Assembly (NCBI RefSeq): GCF_011392075.1
Contig: NZ_JAAJBV010000003.1
Location: 124,001 to 188,000 of the forward strand
Reading direction: 5' to 3'
Length of the DNA: 64,000 nucleotides
From: Flavobacterium celericrescens
GTDB taxonomy: Bacteria; Bacteroidota; Bacteroidia; Flavobacteriales; Flavobacteriaceae
The first letter of the stretch is position 1, and each line of letters begins with the position of its first letter. The position numbers and the translations under genes are program-made. The notes below the pieces were generated by a model, which was not told the DNA's origin, searched no databases, and worked only from the letters and a program-made list of their open reading frames with translations. Of the stretch, positions 1 to 8,312 are shown piece after piece.

Positions 1-1137
1 TTAGCAGTAGCTGATTTACTGGAAGAGAAAGGAATCATTTGGAAAGAACACATCACAAATGGCGTTATTCGCGGCATCAAAAACCGAAATACATGGAAAG
101 AAGATTGGTATGATTACATGGATAAAGACTGCTTACCTTTCAATCCAACGTCAAGAAGTTTTGTAAAATATATCGAAATTGAAGAGTTGGAAAATACTTT
201 TGATATTCCTTCCATAAAAACCACTCACAATGCTAATTTTCAAAAAGGTGGTGTTCCAACAGCCATTCGCTATATGAATTCATTTTTTGAAGAACGCGTT
301 CAAAATTATAGCAATCACATTTCAAAACCTGAATTGGCTAGAAAAGGTTGTAGCCGATTATCGCCTTATATTGCATGGGGAAATTTATCAATTCGACAAG
401 TGTACACCAAAGCTTGGGAAATTCATCGGCAAGGAAAATTCAAACGTCAGATTTCTAATTTTGCTTCACGTTTACGTTGGCAAGCACATTTCATTCAGAA
501 ATTTGAGATGGAATGTTCAATGGAATTCATTGCCGTTAATAAAGGCTATCGCAATTTGAATCAAAGAGTTAATGAAAAATATCACAAGGCTTGGATTACT
601 GGAAAAACAGGTGTTCCGTTGGTTGATGCTTGTATGCGTTGTTTGAATACGACTGGTTATTTGAATTTTAGAATGCGTGCTTTGGTAGTGTCGTTTTATA
701 CACATCATTTATTCCAACCTTGGCAAAATTGTAGTCCACATTTGGCTCAACAATTTTTAGATTTTGAACCTGGAATACACTATCCGCAAATTCAAATGCA
801 AGCTGGCGTTACAGGAATTAATACGTTACGCGTTTATAATCCTGTGAAAAATTCGTACGAACATGATGAAGATGGAAATTTTATTAAGAAATGGGTTCCT
901 GAATTAGCAAATATACCGGCTGAATTTATTCACGAACCATGGAAATTAACTCCAATTGAACAAATGTTGTATGGCTTTCAAATTGGAAAAGATTATCCAT
1001 TTCCGATTGTGAATTTGGAAGAAGCTAGAAAGTTTTCCAGTGATTTCTTTTGGTCGATGCGAAAAGACGAGTCCGTTAAAAAAGATAGCAAACGAATAGT
1101 TGAAAAACACACGTTTCAAGATAGAGAAATGAGTTAG
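1..1137 (+). CDS. Cryptochrome/DNA photolyase family protein, 5' truncated by window edge
   Basis: The reading frame is open from base 1, so the N-terminal antenna domain lies mostly outside the window. The 378 visible residues cover the helical FAD-binding domain. Family-typical segments are [26 protein letters not shown], a [13 protein letters not shown] stretch, and the flavin-pocket region around [11 protein letters not shown] followed by [14 protein letters not shown]. Members use blue light and reduced FAD to split pyrimidine dimers, or act as light sensors. I cannot tell which from this fragment. The C terminus carries a charged tail after the core domain. The stop codon overlaps the stop of the convergent HAD gene. 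An internal ATG at 118 exists but the same frame continues upstream with family-like sequence, so it is not the start. Confidence 0.9.
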   Translation, partial: LAVADLLEEKGIIWKEHITNGVIRGIKNRNTWKEDWYDYMDKDCLPFNPTSRSFVKYIEIEELENTFDIPSIKTTHNANFQKGGVPTAIRYMNSFFEERVQNYSNHISKPELARKGCSRLSPYIAWGNLSIRQVYTKAWEIHRQGKFKRQISNFASRLRWQAHFIQKFEMECSMEFIAVNKGYRNLNQRVNEKYHKAWITGKTGVPLVDACMRCLNTTGYLNFRMRALVVSFYTHHLFQPWQNCSPHLAQQFLDFEPGIHYPQIQMQAGVTGINTLRVYNPVKNSYEHDEDGNFIKKWVPELANIPAEFIHEPWKLTPIEQMLYGFQIGKDYPFPIVNLEEARKFSSDFFWSMRKDESVKKDSKRIVEKHTFQDREMS

Positions 1138-1790
1138 TTTAAATCACGAACTTTCTCAAAATTCAGTTCATTAAAGTGCTGAATGACTACGTTTGCTTTT
1201 GATAAATCTTGATTTTTGGAATGAAAACTATTGTAACCCACGCAAAAAATTCCTGCTGAAACTGCTGCTTGAATTCCGTTGGTACTATCTTCAATTACGA
1301 TGCAATTTTCTTTTGGAGCAACCGATAAACTCGCAGCATGTTCAAATATTGCAGGATGCGGTTTCGACTTTGGAAAATCTTCACCTGAAACGATATGTGT
1401 AAAATATTGATGCAAGTTAAAACGAGTAAACACTCTATTAATCGTCACCTTTGAAGCTGAAGAAGCTACAATTAGTTGTATTCCGTTTGCATGTAAATCT
1501 TTGATTAAATCTTCCACACCCTCAATCAAATATAAATCTTCTTTGGAATCAAAAGCATCGTTGAAGAGATTTCGTTTGGTTAAAATCAACTCTTCGACCT
1601 CTTCCACTAAACTGAATCGCTCTTTTAGTTTTTGAAAAATATTTCGAGTCGAATTTCCAGTAAATGAAGCATATAACTCATCTGAAACTTCTATATTTAA
1701 TTGTTTAAAGTGTTTGTGATACGCATAATGATGTACCGGTTCGGTATCAACAATTACACCATCCATATCAAAAATTACTGTTTGTATCAT
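1134..1790 (-). CDS. HAD-superfamily hydrolase, beta-phosphoglucomutase-like
   Basis: A 218-residue HAD subfamily IA phosphatase or phosphomutase. Motif I is DMDGVIVD near residue 8 (nucleophile Asp plus acid/base Asp), motif II is the Ser in IVASSASK, motif III is the Lys in SKPHPAIF, and motif IV is [13 protein letters not shown]. The helical cap between motif I and II is the C1 type seen in beta-phosphoglucomutase and sugar-phosphate phosphatases. The substrate cannot be read from the sequence. It is probably a cytosolic, single-gene unit. It converges on the photolyase gene with a 4-bp overlap of the two stop codons. Confidence 0.9.
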   Translation of the reverse strand: MIQTVIFDMDGVIVDTEPVHHYAYHKHFKQLNIEVSDELYASFTGNSTRNIFQKLKERFSLVEEVEELILTKRNLFNDAFDSKEDLYLIEGVEDLIKDLHANGIQLIVASSASKVTINRVFTRFNLHQYFTHIVSGEDFPKSKPHPAIFEHAASLSVAPKENCIVIEDSTNGIQAAVSAGIFCVGYNSFHSKNQDLSKANVVIQHFNELNFEKVRDLN

Positions 1791-1844
1791 TTCATTTCTT
1801 TAAGAAATACAAAAGTGCAAATGTTTTTTGCGTAAAAAAAACAA

Positions 1845-1873
1845 TTTGTATTAAACCTTTTTGAATATCTTTA
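1845..1873 (+). promoter_or_regulatory. Bacteroidetes-type promoter of the ECF sigma gene
   Basis: TTTG at 1845-1848, a 17-bp spacer, then TATCTTTA at 1866-1873, one base off the TAnnTTTG -7 consensus. Transcription should start a few bases downstream, leaving a very short leader before the TTG start codon at 1893. Confidence 0.5.
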
Positions 1874-1892
1874 GTCTTATGAAAATAATTGA

Positions 1893-2441
1893 TTGACTTT
1901 GCAAGACGAGAAAGCATTTGTATTAGAATTACTAAACCCTAAAACGCAAAATGAAGCGTTTAGAAAACTCTTGCAATTATATCAAAAACCTTTATACAAT
2001 CATGTCAGAGGAATGGTTTTGAATCATGATGATGCTGATGATGTATTACAAAATACGTTTATTAAAGTATTTGCCAATTTAAAGAGTTTTAAAGGCGATA
2101 GTAAACTTTTCTCATGGATGTACCGAATAGCAACCAATGAAGCAATTACTTTTATGCAGCAAAGAGCCAAAAAACAAGGTATCAGCAGCGAAGAAGCCCA
2201 ACAAAAAGCATTGAATAAGTTAGAAAGTGATGTGTTTTTTGATGGAAATGAAATTCAATTAAAACTTCAAAAAGCGATTGCTACTTTACCCGAAAAACAA
2301 CAACTTGTCTTTAAAATGAAATATTTTGAAGAATTAAAATATGAAGAAATGTCTGAAATTTTAACTACTTCGGTAGGCGCTTTAAAAGCGAGTTATCATA
2401 TAGCTGTAAAGAAAATTGAAGAATTTTTACATACCAATTAA
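1893..2441 (+). CDS. ECF-type RNA polymerase sigma factor
   Basis: A 182-residue sigma-70 family member with region 2 (DDADDVLQNTFIKVF, FSWMYRIATNEAITF) and region 4 (LPEKQQLVFKMKYFEELKYEEMSEIL, then TSVGALKASYHIAVKKI). Sigma factors of this type direct RNA polymerase to a small regulon. The start is TTG at 1893: no ATG lies in frame upstream, and the promoter is only about 20 bp away. A 5-codon ATG frame (1879-1896) precedes it and its TGA overlaps the TTG. The next two genes code for a membrane protein and a periplasmic protein, the usual anti-sigma/sensor arrangement in Flavobacteria. Confidence 0.88.
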   Translation: MTLQDEKAFVLELLNPKTQNEAFRKLLQLYQKPLYNHVRGMVLNHDDADDVLQNTFIKVFANLKSFKGDSKLFSWMYRIATNEAITFMQQRAKKQGISSEEAQQKALNKLESDVFFDGNEIQLKLQKAIATLPEKQQLVFKMKYFEELKYEEMSEILTTSVGALKASYHIAVKKIEEFLHTN

Positions 2442-2453
2442 ACCTTTTAGTAC

Positions 2454-2461
2454 TATTTTTG
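2454..2461 (+). promoter_or_regulatory. -7 promoter element TATTTTTG
   Basis: An exact TAnnTTTG match just after the sigma gene and 10 bp before the next ATG. It suggests the membrane-protein gene can be transcribed separately from its sigma factor. Confidence 0.4.
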
Positions 2462-2471
2462 TCTAATAAAT

Positions 2472-2903
2472 ATGAAACGATTTGATTTAGAAAATAACGA
2501 TAAAATTAACTCTGGATTTAAAACTCCAGAGCGCTACTTTGAGCAATTTGAAGCCAAAATAATGCAACAAATTACTACTGAAAAACCAGTCAAAGAAGTG
2601 AAAGTAGTATCCTTATTTTACCGTAAGCAAGTATGGATTAGTAGTATTGCTGCATTATTTTTATTGGCAATCGCTATTCCAGTATATTTTAATATGGCGA
2701 GTGAAAGTAATTTAGAATCTACTACTATTGAAAGTTATTTAGCACAACAGCAAAGTGTAAACACCAACGAATTGATTCAGCATTTATCAGACGAAGATAT
2801 TACCGAGTTAGAATCTACACTTGGCGTTTCTACCACAGAAAGTGATGAAATTGAAGCCTATTTATCGGAAACTGAAAACCTAGACTATATTTTAAACGAA
2901 TAA
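2472..2903 (+). CDS. Single-pass membrane protein, probable anti-sigma factor
   Basis: A 143-residue protein with a cytosolic N-terminal part of about 50 residues (including FKTPERYFEQFEAKI), one transmembrane helix at roughly residues 53-74 (WISSIAALFLLAIAIPVYF), and an acidic periplasmic tail of about 70 residues. This topology, and the position directly after an ECF sigma gene, fit an anti-sigma factor holding the sigma factor at the membrane. No zinc-binding HxxxCxxC motif is visible, so it is not a ZAS-type anti-sigma. The function rests on context and topology only. Confidence 0.6.
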   Translation: MKRFDLENNDKINSGFKTPERYFEQFEAKIMQQITTEKPVKEVKVVSLFYRKQVWISSIAALFLLAIAIPVYFNMASESNLESTTIESYLAQQQSVNTNELIQHLSDEDITELESTLGVSTTESDEIEAYLSETENLDYILNE

Positions 2904-2907
2904 AAAT

Positions 2908-3357
2908 ATGAAAACGAAAATTATATTGCCTTTTATATTGTTGTTAGTAACTTCAATTTCCTTTGCACAAGGATTTAAGGATAAAAAAGAAAAAGTAAAA
3001 GCTTTAAAAGTAGCATACATTACAGAACAACTGGATTTAACTACTGAAGAAGCACAAAAATTTTGGCCTATCTATAATGCGTTTGATGACAAACAAGCCG
3101 AGTTGCGTCATGAAAAAATGAAAGCTATTTTAGATCGATTTGAGCCTGGAAGTGTTGAAAAATTATCAGAAAAAGAAGCTTCTGCTCTACTGACTCAAAT
3201 GGAAACTATTGAAGAAAGTTTGTTTACGCTTCGTAAAAAATTCATTAAAGACTTGCAAGGCGTTATCAGTGCTAAAAAAATCATTAAGCTTAAAAAAGCT
3301 GAAGAAGATTTCAATCGTCATTTATTAAAACAAATTCGAGAAAAAAGAAAAGGATAA
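2908..3357 (+). CDS. Periplasmic sensor-like protein of the ECF sigma cluster
   Basis: 149 residues with a signal peptide (cleavage near SISFAQ, residue 20) and a mature helical, strongly charged protein. It contains LDLTTEEAQKFWPIYN, which resembles the LTxxQ-type repeats of Spy/CpxP periplasmic chaperones. In Flavobacteria similar proteins following an ECF sigma gene are commonly named sensor of ECF-type sigma factor. It starts only 4 bp after the membrane-protein gene, so the two are probably translated from one mRNA. A periplasmic stress-sensing role is an inference from family and context. Confidence 0.7.
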   Translation: MKTKIILPFILLLVTSISFAQGFKDKKEKVKALKVAYITEQLDLTTEEAQKFWPIYNAFDDKQAELRHEKMKAILDRFEPGSVEKLSEKEASALLTQMETIEESLFTLRKKFIKDLQGVISAKKIIKLKKAEEDFNRHLLKQIREKRKG

Positions 3358-3362
3358 AAAAA

Positions 3363-3393
3363 AACGCTCAATTAATAGTTGAGCGTTTTTTTT
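3363..3393. terminator. Bidirectional intrinsic terminator
   Basis: Stem AACGCTCAA (3363-3371) pairs with TTGAGCGTT (3379-3387), flanked by an A-run upstream and a T-run downstream, so it can serve both convergent genes. Confidence 0.85.
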
Positions 3394-4423
3394 ACTTTAT
3401 TTCAAACCGAACTAATTTATTTCTACCTGTGGCATAAAACACTTTTTCTGATTCAAATCTAAAGGTGTAATAATCTTTATCCTCAGAAAATTGCGTCCAA
3501 CTCTTACCAAAATCAGAAGAATAAAACATTCCTGTTCCACCAACAGAAATTAGCTTTTTCCCATTACTATTCGGCACAAATTGAACACAAGAAGCATAAC
3601 CAAAAGCTTTATTTTCAGAAATTAGTTGCCATGTTTTTCCACTATTAGTTGTAATAGCTTTGTTTGACCAATTTTGAGTTTGTTTTAGGTAATTTCCACC
3701 TGCAATAATTCCAATTTTATCATTGTAAAAATCGGCTGTAAAAATTCCGGTCATTTCTTCACCTTGTACAATAGGTGTTTCATACACTTGCCAAGAAGTT
3801 CCAAAATCGTGCGAAACAAAAACACGCGATTTCTTGCCGCCAGAAACCATAAAAATCGATTTCCCTTTTACGATTAAATTGGTGTTACTTGTTGCAAAAG
3901 CAGCTTCACCTTCGCTAACTTTTGGAAAATTTGCACAAGAAACTTTTTCCCAAGAATTACCACCATCAGTTGTTTTAATAAACGACAAACAATCTTCTAT
4001 TGGGTCACCCATTGCAAAACCGTTTAAATCATCAACAAATTGCATGCTATCATAAAATACTTTCTCGTTTTCTTCTTGGTAAACTATGGTTTCTTGCAAC
4101 GATTTTTTATCAATTTTAATCAATTTGGCAGGATTTCCAACAGCTAAAATAAAAACAGACTCTCTTGTAGTCGCAATACTTCTAAATTCTGTAGTATTGG
4201 AAACACTTTGAATTGTTTTTATTACTAACGTATCTTTTTTCTTATCATAAAAACCATATCTGCCTTTATCCATTCCTAACCACACTTTATCAGCATCAAC
4301 AAAAATGGCTCTACAACTCAGTTTTTCGGTAGAAACAATTTTAGATTCAAATGTAGGAGCAACAATTTCTTTTTTTGAAGCACAGCCTAAGCAAATTAAA
4401 AGGATAAATAAATAGTTTTTCAT
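3392..4423 (-). CDS. BNR/Asp-box repeat lipoprotein (Ycf48-like propeller)
   Basis: A 343-residue lipoprotein with signal peptide and lipobox ICLGC, lipidated Cys near residue 14. The mature part has several Asp-box motifs of the S/T-x-D-x-G-x-x-W type: TDGGNSWEKV, SHDFGTSWQV, TNSGKTWQLI and SSDFGKSWTQF. Such repeats build beta-propellers as in Ycf48 and sortilin/sialidase-like proteins. No catalytic residues of sialidases are evident, so it is more likely a binding or assembly protein on the outer membrane. An exact minus-strand -7 element (TATATTTG, complement of 4442-4449) lies 18 bp upstream. Confidence 0.75.
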   Translation of the reverse strand: MKNYLFILLICLGCASKKEIVAPTFESKIVSTEKLSCRAIFVDADKVWLGMDKGRYGFYDKKKDTLVIKTIQSVSNTTEFRSIATTRESVFILAVGNPAKLIKIDKKSLQETIVYQEENEKVFYDSMQFVDDLNGFAMGDPIEDCLSFIKTTDGGNSWEKVSCANFPKVSEGEAAFATSNTNLIVKGKSIFMVSGGKKSRVFVSHDFGTSWQVYETPIVQGEEMTGIFTADFYNDKIGIIAGGNYLKQTQNWSNKAITTNSGKTWQLISENKAFGYASCVQFVPNSNGKKLISVGGTGMFYSSDFGKSWTQFSEDKDYYTFRFESEKVFYATGRNKLVRFEIK

Positions 4424-4584
4424 GTGGTAGAATTATATTCTCAAATATAAGTGAATAAAATTTAATCATTGAAAATATTTTATAAACTATTAAAAATCAA
4501 TACATTAAATAATTAAATATTTTTTGGCACAGAAATTGGTTAATATAAAACATGAAATTAGTGTTTAACCAAAATACAGAAATT

Positions 4585-5793
4585 ATGAAAACGAAATTAC
4601 TTTCTATAAGTGCATTAGCAATGTTGTCTTTGACATCATTATTTGCTCAGGAAAAAACTACCGTTACAGCTTCAAGTGCTGATATTAGTGATAACTTAGA
4701 TTTAAGAGCCATTGCTTCTGTATTTGGTGACGCATCTAATTTAGAAGACTTTGAAAATAGAATTAACGATCCAAAAGCACAACTTTCAAATTTAGATTTA
4801 AATAACGATAATTATGTAGATTATCTTCGTGTGATTGAATCGGTAGAAGGCAATGTACACTTGGTTATTGTGCAAGCTGTTTTAGACAAAGACGTTTATC
4901 AAGATGTAGCAACAATTGAAATTGAACGCGATAGAAACAATAGAGTTCAGGTTCAAGTTGTGGGCGACGTTTATATGTATGGTGAAAACTATATCTACGA
5001 ACCCGTTTATGTACATACACCGGTAATTTATACCACTTTTTGGGTAACTAATTATCGTCCATATTGTTCTTCTTGGTACTGGAACTACTATCCGAGCTAT
5101 TATTACTATTGGAATCCGTTTCCAGTATTTAGATATAGAAATCATATTCATGTACATATTAACTTTGGTCATTCTTATCATTATGTAAGCCACAGAAGAT
5201 GCCATGCTGCTTATTCATCTTATTATGGAAGAAGAGGAAATGGCTATGAATCAAGACACACAAATCGTTCTTTTGCACATAGAAATGCAGGATACACTAA
5301 TCGACATGAATTAGACAACAATAGAACTATAAAATCTCCTAGAACAAGAGGTGAAATGACATCAGAACCAAGAGCTAATAGTGGAACTAGAGCAACAACA
5401 GCAACTCCTAGAACAAGAGATAATGAAGTTGGAACTCCAAGAAATAGTTCTTCTCCAAGAGCAACCACTCCAAGAGGAAACGAAGTAAATGATGAACCTA
5501 GAACAAGTTCTCCAAGAAATAACGGTCCAAAAACTGAAAATCCGAGAACATATTCAGAACCAAAAAATAATGCTCCAAAAGCAAGTACGCCAAGAGCCGA
5601 AAACCCAAGAACATATTCAGAACCAAGAACAAGTTCACCAAAAACAGAAAGTCCTAGAGGATACTCTGAGCCAAGAACACAATCTTCACCTAAAATGAGT
5701 GCGCCGAGAGGCGATTCAGGACAACGCAATAGTGCTCCAAGAGGCAATTCAGGCTCAAGAAGTTCGGGTTCAAGAAACACTGGAAGAGGATAA
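4585..5793 (+). CDS. Secreted protein with Tyr/His-rich segment and Arg-Ser-Pro repeat tail
   Basis: I chose the ATG at 4585 because the signal peptide (MKTKLLSISALAMLSLTSLFAQ) starts there; an in-frame ATG at 4552 would add 11 polar residues in front. The mature protein has an ordered-looking N-terminal half rich in acidic and valine residues, then a Trp/Tyr/His-rich stretch (WYWNYYPSYYYYWNPFPVF, HIHVHINFGHSYHY), then about 170 residues of basic low complexity with repeats such as NPRTYSEP, SSPRA and APRGNSGS. The tail is strongly cationic and probably disordered. It may bind polyanions or cell-wall/matrix material, but this is inference. I do not recognise a family with confidence. Confidence 0.75.
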   Translation: MKTKLLSISALAMLSLTSLFAQEKTTVTASSADISDNLDLRAIASVFGDASNLEDFENRINDPKAQLSNLDLNNDNYVDYLRVIESVEGNVHLVIVQAVLDKDVYQDVATIEIERDRNNRVQVQVVGDVYMYGENYIYEPVYVHTPVIYTTFWVTNYRPYCSSWYWNYYPSYYYYWNPFPVFRYRNHIHVHINFGHSYHYVSHRRCHAAYSSYYGRRGNGYESRHTNRSFAHRNAGYTNRHELDNNRTIKSPRTRGEMTSEPRANSGTRATTATPRTRDNEVGTPRNSSSPRATTPRGNEVNDEPRTSSPRNNGPKTENPRTYSEPKNNAPKASTPRAENPRTYSEPRTSSPKTESPRGYSEPRTQSSPKMSAPRGDSGQRNSAPRGNSGSRSSGSRNTGRG

Positions 5794-5799
5794 AAGATA

Positions 5800-5827
5800 A
5801 AGCTGCCAATTTAGGCAGCTTTTTTTA
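5800..5827 (+). terminator. Intrinsic terminator
   Basis: AAGCTGCC (5800-5807) pairs with GGCAGCTT (5814-5821) across a 6-nt loop, followed by a T-run. Confidence 0.85.
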
Positions 5828-5837
5828 TTTTTATTCC

Positions 5838-5845
5838 TATCTTTG
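5838..5845 (+). promoter_or_regulatory. -7 promoter element TATCTTTG
   Basis: Exact TAnnTTTG match between the upstream terminator and the ATG at 5866. It is probably the promoter of the rRNA methyltransferase-endonuclease pair. Confidence 0.55.
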
Positions 5846-5865
5846 CAGGCTGATTTAAAATAAAA

Positions 5866-7083
5866 ATGAGATTACATAGAAATTTAGTATTTACCACTAT
5901 TGATTCGCTAATGGCGATTTTTAACGAAGGTGAATACGCTGATAAAGTTGTTGCGAGAGCGCTAAAAAAAGACAAACGTTGGGGAAGTCACGATAGAAAG
6001 TTCGTGGCAGAAACCATATATGAAATCGTAAGATGGAAACGTTTATATACTGAAATTGCAGAAGTAAAAGAACCTTTTGATAGAGATAAAATTTGGAGAA
6101 TATTTGCCGTTTGGGCAGTATTAAGAGGTTATACCCTACCCGATTGGAAATATTTTGAAGAAACCCCTGTAAGACGAATTAAAGGGAAATTTGATGAATT
6201 AAGTAAAACTAGAAAATTCAAAGAGTCAATTCCTGATTGGATGGATGAATTAGGTGTTAAAGAATTAGGTGAAGAAAAATGGACTAAAGAAATTGCGGCT
6301 CAAAACGAACAAGCAAAAGTAATTTTAAGAGTAAACAAACTTAAAACTACAAAAGAAAAGTTAAGAGCTATTTTAATGGATTTGGATATTGCAACCGAAT
6401 TTCATACTGATTATCCAGATGCTTTAATATTAACCGAAAGAGCAAATGTGTTTTTAACAGATGCTTTTAAAGATGGATTGTTTGAAGTACAAGATGCTTC
6501 TTCACAATTGGTAGCTTACTTTTTAGATGTTCAGCCAGGAATGCGTGTTGTGGATACTTGTGCAGGTGCTGGTGGAAAAACCTTGCATTTGGCTTCATTA
6601 ATGGAAAATAAAGGACAATTAATTGCAATGGATTTATACGAAAGTAAGTTAAAGCAATTAAAAATTAGAGCCAAAAGAAACGGTGCTTTCAACATCGAAC
6701 CAAGAGTTATTGAGAGTACAAAAACAATAAAAAAATTACACGAAAAAGCAGACAGAGTTTTAATTGATGCACCTTGTAGTGGATTAGGCGTCTTAAAAAG
6801 AAACCCAGATAGTAAATGGAAACTACAACCTGAATTTATTGACAACATTCGTAAAGTTCAAGCTGAAGTTTTAGAAAATTATTCAAAAATTGTAAAACCA
6901 GGCGGAAAATTAGTGTATGCAACTTGTTCAGTTTTACCATCTGAAAATCAAGAACAAATTAAGCATTTCTTAAGTACTGAAATTGGAAAAGAATTTACCT
7001 TTGTTGAAGATAAAAAAGTACTGGCTCATGAAAGTGGTTTTGACGGATTTTACATGGCCTTATTAGAAAGAAAAAATAAATAG
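5866..7083 (+). CDS. RsmB/NOP-family RNA m5C methyltransferase
   Basis: 405 residues. The N-terminal ~150 residues look like the NusB-like RNA-binding domain of RsmB. The Rossmann methyltransferase domain has the SAM-binding motif DTCAGAGGKT near residue 229, DAPCSG near 300 (Cys that releases the product) and YATCS near 351 (Cys nucleophile attacking cytosine C6). RsmB methylates C967 of 16S rRNA in E. coli; the exact target here is inferred from family only. It is a cytosolic enzyme. The endonuclease gene starts 2 bp after its stop codon, so the two probably share an mRNA despite unrelated roles. Confidence 0.88.
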   Translation: MRLHRNLVFTTIDSLMAIFNEGEYADKVVARALKKDKRWGSHDRKFVAETIYEIVRWKRLYTEIAEVKEPFDRDKIWRIFAVWAVLRGYTLPDWKYFEETPVRRIKGKFDELSKTRKFKESIPDWMDELGVKELGEEKWTKEIAAQNEQAKVILRVNKLKTTKEKLRAILMDLDIATEFHTDYPDALILTERANVFLTDAFKDGLFEVQDASSQLVAYFLDVQPGMRVVDTCAGAGGKTLHLASLMENKGQLIAMDLYESKLKQLKIRAKRNGAFNIEPRVIESTKTIKKLHEKADRVLIDAPCSGLGVLKRNPDSKWKLQPEFIDNIRKVQAEVLENYSKIVKPGGKLVYATCSVLPSENQEQIKHFLSTEIGKEFTFVEDKKVLAHESGFDGFYMALLERKNK

Positions 7084-7085
7084 AT

Positions 7086-8240
7086 ATGAAAAAAAACATT
7101 ACCCTAATAACGTTTTTATTGTGTTCATTAATTAGTTGGGCACAAATTCCTGCTGGATATTATACTACAGCAACGGGTACAGGTTTAACCTTGAAAACAA
7201 ACCTTAAAAAAATAATTGATAATGTAAGTGATGGGATTCCTTCTGAACATTTACATGCTGACCAAGGATATGCAGCACTTTGGACACTTTATACACACAC
7301 TGCATTTAGAGATAACTACTATGAAAATGATGGAAGTCTTTTAGATTTATATTCTGAAAACCCATCTGGATCAGATCCATACACTTATTCAACAACAACG
7401 CAACAATGTGGCTCTTATAGTAGTGAAGGCGATTGTTATAACAGAGAACATTTAATTCCTCAATCTTATTTTGATGGATATGCTACTAACCCGATGAAAA
7501 ATGACCCATTTTTTGTAGTTCCATCAGATGGAAAAGTAAATGGTGATAGAAACAATTTGCCTTTTGGAAAAGTGGGTACAGCAACCTATACTTCTCAGAA
7601 TGGTTCTAAAAGAGGAAATGGCATAAATTCAGGATATGCATTAGGATATTCTGATGTAGTATTTGAGCCTATTGATGACTTTAAAGGTGATGTTGCCAGA
7701 GCATTTTTCTATTTTGCTACCCGCTATGAAGATAATATGGATGAGTTTTATAGTTCAGCAAATGCTGCAACATGTGAAGCTAAAAATATGTTTGACGGAT
7801 CAATCGGTAGGGTTTTTACAAATCCTTTTTTAGATATTTTATATGAATGGCATACTGATGACCCTGTAAGTGCAAAAGAAATTGCGATTAATAATGACGT
7901 TTACTATAATCACCAAAGTAATAGAAATCCATATATAGACCATCCAGAATATGTTGGTATTATTTGGAATAGCTATTTAGCAAGTGATTCATTTGCATTT
8001 GAAAACTCAATTTCTGTTTATCCAAATCCTGCTATTAATAATGAGGTTTATGTTTCAACAGCAAACGATTTAAAATCAATTGTTTTATTCAACATCAACG
8101 GACAAATTATTCAAGAAATTAAAAATCCATCTAAAGTCGAGAATGATACTTACAAGTTATCTAACTTACCAAAAGGATTTTATTTATTACAATTGTCATC
8201 TGAAAATGCAACAACAACTAAAAAAGTTCTTGTAAACTAA
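7086..8240 (+). CDS. Secreted endonuclease I with type IX sorting domain
   Basis: 384 residues. The signal peptide ends near ISWAQ (residue 19). The catalytic part matches the endonuclease I (EndA/NucM) family: NREHLIPQSYF supplies the His general base, and NDPFFVVPSDGKVNGDRNN supplies the Asn/Asp/Arg surroundings of the Mg2+ site. The last ~75 residues form a type A C-terminal sorting domain (SVYPNPAINNEVYV, LFNINGQII, LPKGFYLLQL, KKVLVN), so the enzyme is exported by the type IX secretion system and anchored or released at the cell surface. The likely role is scavenging extracellular DNA or RNA. Confidence 0.92.
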   Translation: MKKNITLITFLLCSLISWAQIPAGYYTTATGTGLTLKTNLKKIIDNVSDGIPSEHLHADQGYAALWTLYTHTAFRDNYYENDGSLLDLYSENPSGSDPYTYSTTTQQCGSYSSEGDCYNREHLIPQSYFDGYATNPMKNDPFFVVPSDGKVNGDRNNLPFGKVGTATYTSQNGSKRGNGINSGYALGYSDVVFEPIDDFKGDVARAFFYFATRYEDNMDEFYSSANAATCEAKNMFDGSIGRVFTNPFLDILYEWHTDDPVSAKEIAINNDVYYNHQSNRNPYIDHPEYVGIIWNSYLASDSFAFENSISVYPNPAINNEVYVSTANDLKSIVLFNINGQIIQEIKNPSKVENDTYKLSNLPKGFYLLQLSSENATTTKKVLVN

Positions 8241-8255
8241 GACCATTAAAATATA

Positions 8256-8293
8256 AAAGAAAAGCCTCTTCAAATGAAGAGGCTTTTCTTTTA
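8256..8293. terminator. Bidirectional intrinsic terminator
   Basis: A perfect 16-bp stem (8256-8271 with 8276-8291) and AAAT loop. The A- and T-rich flanks serve both the endonuclease gene and the convergent cbb3 assembly operon. Confidence 0.9.
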
Positions 8294-8312
8294 TATAAAT
8301 TAATTTTAATTA

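Noticed and set aside
5244..5780. Long minus-strand frame (178 codons) opposite the Arg-Ser-Pro repeat gene
   Set aside because: Its Leu/Gly/Ser repeats are the antisense image of the repeat tail; no promoter, and the plus-strand gene has signal peptide and terminator.
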